Of a DNA stretch of 64,000 bases, positions 61,242-64,000 are shown piece after piece; the first letter of the stretch is position 1; every line of letters starts with the position of its first letter. Below the pieces are notes generated by a model, which was not told the DNA's origin, made no database searches, and was given only the letters and a program-made list of their open reading frames with translations. The stretch spans positions 124,001 through 188,000 of the forward strand of contig NZ_LXYE02000012.1 of assembly GCF_001659685.2 (NCBI RefSeq), read 5' to 3'. The position numbers and the translations under genes are program-made. This DNA comes from Labilibacter marinus. Lineage in GTDB: Bacteria > Bacteroidota > Bacteroidia > Bacteroidales > Marinilabiliaceae.

Positions 61242-61463
61242 CTAGTACTCATCTTCATTAAAGAAAAAATCATCCTTGCTAGGATAATCAGGCCATATAT
61301 CTTCAATACTTTCGTAAATGTCCCCTTCGTCCTCAATCTCCTGAAGATTTTCTATAACTTCTAATGGTGCCCCTGAACGAATACCGAAATCGATTAATTC
61401 GTCTTTAGATGCTGGCCAGGGTGCATCCTCTAATTTTGATGCTAATTCTAGTGTCCAATACAT
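61242..61463 (-). CDS. DUF2795-family protein (73 aa)
   Basis: A small acidic protein whose core KLEDAPWPASKDELIDFGIRSGAPLEVIENL matches the DUF2795 family. The C-terminus is Asp/Glu/Phe-rich. Function unknown; it sits next to the terminator 61185-61223. Confidence 0.85.
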   Translation of the reverse strand: MYWTLELASKLEDAPWPASKDELIDFGIRSGAPLEVIENLQEIEDEGDIYESIEDIWPDYPSKDDFFFNEDEY

Positions 61464-61537
61464 ACCCTGAGTTTTTATTAATTATTTGTTAAATACATTC
61501 TTTATATTTCCTGCGAATATAAAAAAAAAGTAATAAC

Positions 61538-62098
61538 CTACAACTCGGGAACCCAAGGAATTTCATTTGAATTGTAATGTTTTGACAAATGGCGCGATAA
61601 AACGAACAAATAATCGGATAAACGATTTACGTACCTGATTACCCATGGATTTACCTCTGTATCATCGGCCATATCCAATATTCGTCTTTCAGCTCTTCTG
61701 CAAACTGTTCGTGCTATGTGGCAATAACTTACTCCAGGATGTCCTCCTGGTAAAACAAAATACTTCATCGGAGGTAATTCGTTTTCCATTCTATCCATTT
61801 CCTTTTCCAGCTCCTCTATAATACTTTCACTATAATCTAGCTTATCTCTTAGGTCGGTTACATTCGAATCTGTAGCTAAATAAGCACCTATCACAAATAA
61901 CTTGTGCTGTATGTCTATTATTTGCTTTTGGGTGTTATCATCTACCTCATACGAGCGAATCATACCTATAAAGGTATTTAATTCATCCACCGTACCGTAC
62001 GCTTCTAGCCGATAGTGATTTTTAGCAACGCGGGTTCCTCCAATTAAGCTTGTTTTTCCTCGGTCGCCTGTTTTTGTGTATACTAAACTTTTATTCAT
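61538..62098 (-). CDS. cob(I)alamin adenosyltransferase (PduO/MMAB type)
   Basis: Transfers the adenosyl group of ATP to cob(I)alamin to make adenosylcobalamin. The 186-residue protein begins YTKTGDRGKTSLIGG and has AYGTVDELNTFIG, PGGHPGVSYCHIARTVCRRAERR and VNPWVIRYVNRLSDYLF, the MMAB/PduO hallmarks. It implies the cell uses B12-dependent enzymes such as methylmalonyl-CoA mutase, not seen here. Confidence 0.95.
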   Translation of the reverse strand: MNKSLVYTKTGDRGKTSLIGGTRVAKNHYRLEAYGTVDELNTFIGMIRSYEVDDNTQKQIIDIQHKLFVIGAYLATDSNVTDLRDKLDYSESIIEELEKEMDRMENELPPMKYFVLPGGHPGVSYCHIARTVCRRAERRILDMADDTEVNPWVIRYVNRLSDYLFVLSRHLSKHYNSNEIPWVPEL

Positions 62099-62179
62099 TC
62101 TTATACTATATCAATGTTCTAATCTTTTGTTTAAAGACTGGCTTTATCATTGAAACAGCAACTATTAATAAATGTTCTG

Positions 62180-62893
62180 TTATACTACTTCGGCAGGTGT
62201 AATATTTTCGTTTACCGTATCCGATTCTATTAAACCATCCTTAAGTCGGATAATACGGTGGGCATGTTGAGCAATATCTTCCTCATGTGTAACCAGGATA
62301 ATGGTGTTACCCATGGCATGAATATCGCCAAATAAACGCATGATATCTACTGATGTTTTTGAATCTAAATTACCTGTAGGCTCATCGGCAAGAATAATGG
62401 ATGGGGTGTTGATAAGAGCTCTGGCTACTGCCACTCTTTGTCGCTGACCACCCGATAATTCGTTGGGTTTGTGCGAGGCTCTATCTTCAAGACCAACCTT
62501 TGCAATGGCATCATTTCCTTTAATTATTCTTTCCTGTTTAGATACGCCCGCATATATTAATGGTAACATTACGTTTTCTAAAGCAGAGTATCGCGGTAGC
62601 AAGTTAAAAGTTTGAAAAACAAAACCAATTTCCTTATTTCTAATTTCGGCTAATCTGTCATCTGTTAAGCGACTAACGTCGGTGCCATTTAAAACATAGC
62701 TTCCCCCGGTTGGAGTATCCAATGCACCAATCACATTCATCAAGGTCGATTTTCCAGAACCAGAAGGCCCCATAATGGCTACGTACTCACCTTTTCTAAT
62801 GTTTACGTTAACTCCTTGTAGTGCTTTTACTACCTGAGTACCTACCTCGTAAAATTTTGTGATTCCTGTTATTTCAATGACATTGTCGTTCAT
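62180..62893 (-). CDS. ABC transporter ATP-binding protein (MacB/LolD type)
   Basis: A 237-residue ATPase with Walker [10 protein letters not shown] (about 43-51), the ABC signature [15 protein letters not shown], Walker [14 protein letters not shown] and the H-loop VTHE. The family (MacB/LolD-like) pairs with FtsX-fold permeases; none is adjacent here, so its partner is elsewhere. A TATATTTG box on the minus strand (62919-62926) is 26 nt upstream of the start. Confidence 0.94.
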   Translation of the reverse strand: MNDNVIEITGITKFYEVGTQVVKALQGVNVNIRKGEYVAIMGPSGSGKSTLMNVIGALDTPTGGSYVLNGTDVSRLTDDRLAEIRNKEIGFVFQTFNLLPRYSALENVMLPLIYAGVSKQERIIKGNDAIAKVGLEDRASHKPNELSGGQRQRVAVARALINTPSIILADEPTGNLDSKTSVDIMRLFGDIHAMGNTIILVTHEEDIAQHAHRIIRLKDGLIESDTVNENITPAEVV

Positions 62894-62918
62894 AGGTGAC
62901 TTATTTCTTTGGTTGTAA

Positions 62919-62926
62919 CAAATATA
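62919..62926 (-). promoter_or_regulatory. candidate -7 element for the ABC ATPase gene
   Basis: Reads TATATTTG on the minus strand, matching TAnnTTTG, with a short predicted leader. Confidence 0.4.
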
Positions 62927-62997
62927 GTTTTTTAATTGAATTATTGAATAAGGTATAATGGCGCAACAGCATCATGAAATAACGATGTTATCTCAAT

Positions 62998-63789
62998 CTA
63001 AACTCTTTTAATAATATAATGCTCTTTGTTTTTTTGAATTTTTAATATGGCTACACCAAACCTAAATAAATCAAAGGTTAATGATACATCAGGATGTTGT
63101 TTAATTTCGCTCCAGGCCTTGGCCATTCCTTCAGACCAATAGATATCATCAAAAATAAAAATTGCTGATTCCGAAGCTTTGCTTAAACAGATGTTGAAAT
63201 AGTTTATAGTAGCTTGATAGTCATGATGACCATCGAAATATACAAAATCAACTTCTTTTATTTTACTTATAACCTTTGGAAGTTCTGTTTCAAAAGCACC
63301 TACATTCTGATGGATATGGATGGATTTTGCAATACTAAAATTTTCCTGGGCTTCTTTAGCAATGTTAGCACAGCCTTCGATAGTATACACAGGTGTTGTA
63401 GAATTGGGAAGTGCTAGGTAAAGTGTACCGATTCCTAACGAAGTGCCTAGTTCTATGATGTTTTGGGGTTTGAAATAACTTATTAATCTCGAAATTATCT
63501 CGCCTTGTTGTTGTGAGCTAGCATTGTATTTTACCAAGTTTTTAATGCTTCTTTTATTACTCCTAAATTTTTTAGAACCCGCACCAAAGTCGCTTATTTC
63601 AATCTGTTTTTTCGATTGTAATAAATCATTTCTTATGTCGTTTATAACGACAAAATGATAATATGGATGTACTTCATAAAAAACATCTTGAGCAATGTTT
63701 TGTGCCAAGGGCGATTGAAAATCCTTATCGCGCCATTGCTTTTTCTTAAAGATATATTGAAGGTATGCCTTTGCTTGAAACCAGTTCAC
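62998..63789 (-). CDS. class I SAM-dependent methyltransferase
   Basis: A 263-residue enzyme with a Rossmann-type SAM site NIIELGTSLGIGTLYLAL (about 114-131), VYTIEGC and VDFVYFDGHHDYQ, as in O-methyltransferase-like families that methylate small molecules. The Asp in YFDGHHD fits the metal-dependent catechol-type group. The substrate is unknown. No signal peptide is seen. Confidence 0.85.
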   Translation of the reverse strand: MNWFQAKAYLQYIFKKKQWRDKDFQSPLAQNIAQDVFYEVHPYYHFVVINDIRNDLLQSKKQIEISDFGAGSKKFRSNKRSIKNLVKYNASSQQQGEIISRLISYFKPQNIIELGTSLGIGTLYLALPNSTTPVYTIEGCANIAKEAQENFSIAKSIHIHQNVGAFETELPKVISKIKEVDFVYFDGHHDYQATINYFNICLSKASESAIFIFDDIYWSEGMAKAWSEIKQHPDVSLTFDLFRFGVAILKIQKNKEHYIIKRV

Positions 63790-63818
63790 TATAGGTGATT
63801 TATTAATTATTATCTTAT

Positions 63819-64000
63819 TTATTCGTCCTCGTATTCTATTAAGTCGCTAGGTTGACATTGTAATGCCTTACAAATAGAATTTAATGTTGAAAAGCGAATT
63901 GCTTTGGCTTTATTATTCTTTAAAATGGATAGATTAGCCATTGTAATATTTACCTTTTCGGATAGTTCCGATAAAGACACCTTTCGTTTTGCTAGCATTA
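63819..64000 (-). CDS. small Cro/C1-type HTH regulator, 5' end outside the window
   Basis: The reverse strand reads MLAKRKVSLSELSEKVNITM, then ANLSILKNNKAKAIRFSTL, ending CQPSDLIEYEDE, a typical YozG-like one-domain HTH of about 65-70 residues. An internal ATG at 63998 would give 59 residues, but family proteins usually begin several residues earlier, so the gene is probably cut by the window edge. These small regulators often accompany membrane-protein genes. Confidence 0.85.
   Translation of the reverse strand, partial: MLAKRKVSLSELSEKVNITMANLSILKNNKAKAIRFSTLNSICKALQCQPSDLIEYEDE

Noticed and set aside
1-64000. tRNA, rRNA, known riboswitches and prophage genes.
   Set aside because: No T-loop consensus, rRNA-like stretch, recognisable riboswitch core or phage structural gene was seen by eye; a covariance-model scan would settle this.

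Overview
The window reads as AT-rich chromosome of a Bacteroidota bacterium, most likely a marine member of the Bacteroidales/Marinilabiliales side of the phylum. Signs are a hybrid two-component sensor of the polysaccharide-sensing type, several TonB-dependent receptors with an N-terminal carboxypeptidase-like domain, a DUF4249-receptor pair, a FeoA-FeoB fusion with its Cys-rich partner, a PUR-alpha-like protein, the nusB-DUF1573-yajC-ybbR-coaE run, a sulfatase lipoprotein, and promoters of the Bacteroidota form TTG-N18-22-TAnnTTTG. No rRNA, tRNA, CRISPR array, prophage or transposase gene was seen.

Layout. 1-4260: a one-protein hybrid sensor/regulator. 4278-12050 (minus): purA, fur, a RelA/SpoT enzyme, two M16 peptidases (one active, one inactive) and a FabK/nitronate monooxygenase-like flavoenzyme. 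12370-19047: a small unknown gene, a TonB receptor, a ClC transporter, an unknown 352-residue protein and a tRNA-dihydrouridine synthase. 19378-25330: a free-standing NUMOD4/HNH endonuclease, then a four-gene surface locus (lipoprotein, small barrel, DUF4249 lipoprotein, TonB receptor) whose last three genes are translationally coupled. 25411-30987: DEAD-box helicase, second ClC, glyA. 29290-34055 is unusually rich in repeats: REP-like hairpins, heptamer tandem arrays and a ten-unit 21-bp degenerate array, around a small HTH regulator and an outer-membrane-like protein.

33505-39638 (minus) is a metal cluster: FeoAB, its Cys-rich membrane partner, a His/Cys-rich membrane protein (HYC_CC_PP type), a TonB receptor and a heavy-metal-associated periplasmic protein. 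39815-46442 holds an unknown protein with an MTH1187-like protein, a PUR-alpha-like protein, nusB through coaE, a TerB/DnaJ protein and DUF5606. 46597-53212 (minus) is a leucine/isovalerate degradation operon (both methylcrotonyl-CoA carboxylase subunits, methylglutaconyl-CoA hydratase, acyl-CoA dehydrogenase) ending in a type 2 isopentenyl-diphosphate isomerase. 53458-64000 holds a zinc-ribbon membrane protein, an Upf1/IGHMBP2-like helicase, a zincin-like protein, a sulfatase lipoprotein, glutaminase, DUF2284 and DUF2795 proteins, a cobalamin adenosyltransferase, an ABC ATPase, a methyltransferase and the 3' part of a small HTH regulator cut by the window edge.

The least expected signals are non-coding: three tandem arrays with an exact 7-nt period (29524-29579, 33972-34055, 48801-48863) and one with a 21-nt period (31278-31487), none explained by coding, and an intrinsic terminator whose U-tract ends 3 nt before the ybbR start codon. 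No wholly new multi-gene system could be shown from sequence alone; the best candidates for follow-up are the arrays, the 20532-25330 surface locus and the 352-residue protein. All family calls come from reading motifs by eye; no database search was run.
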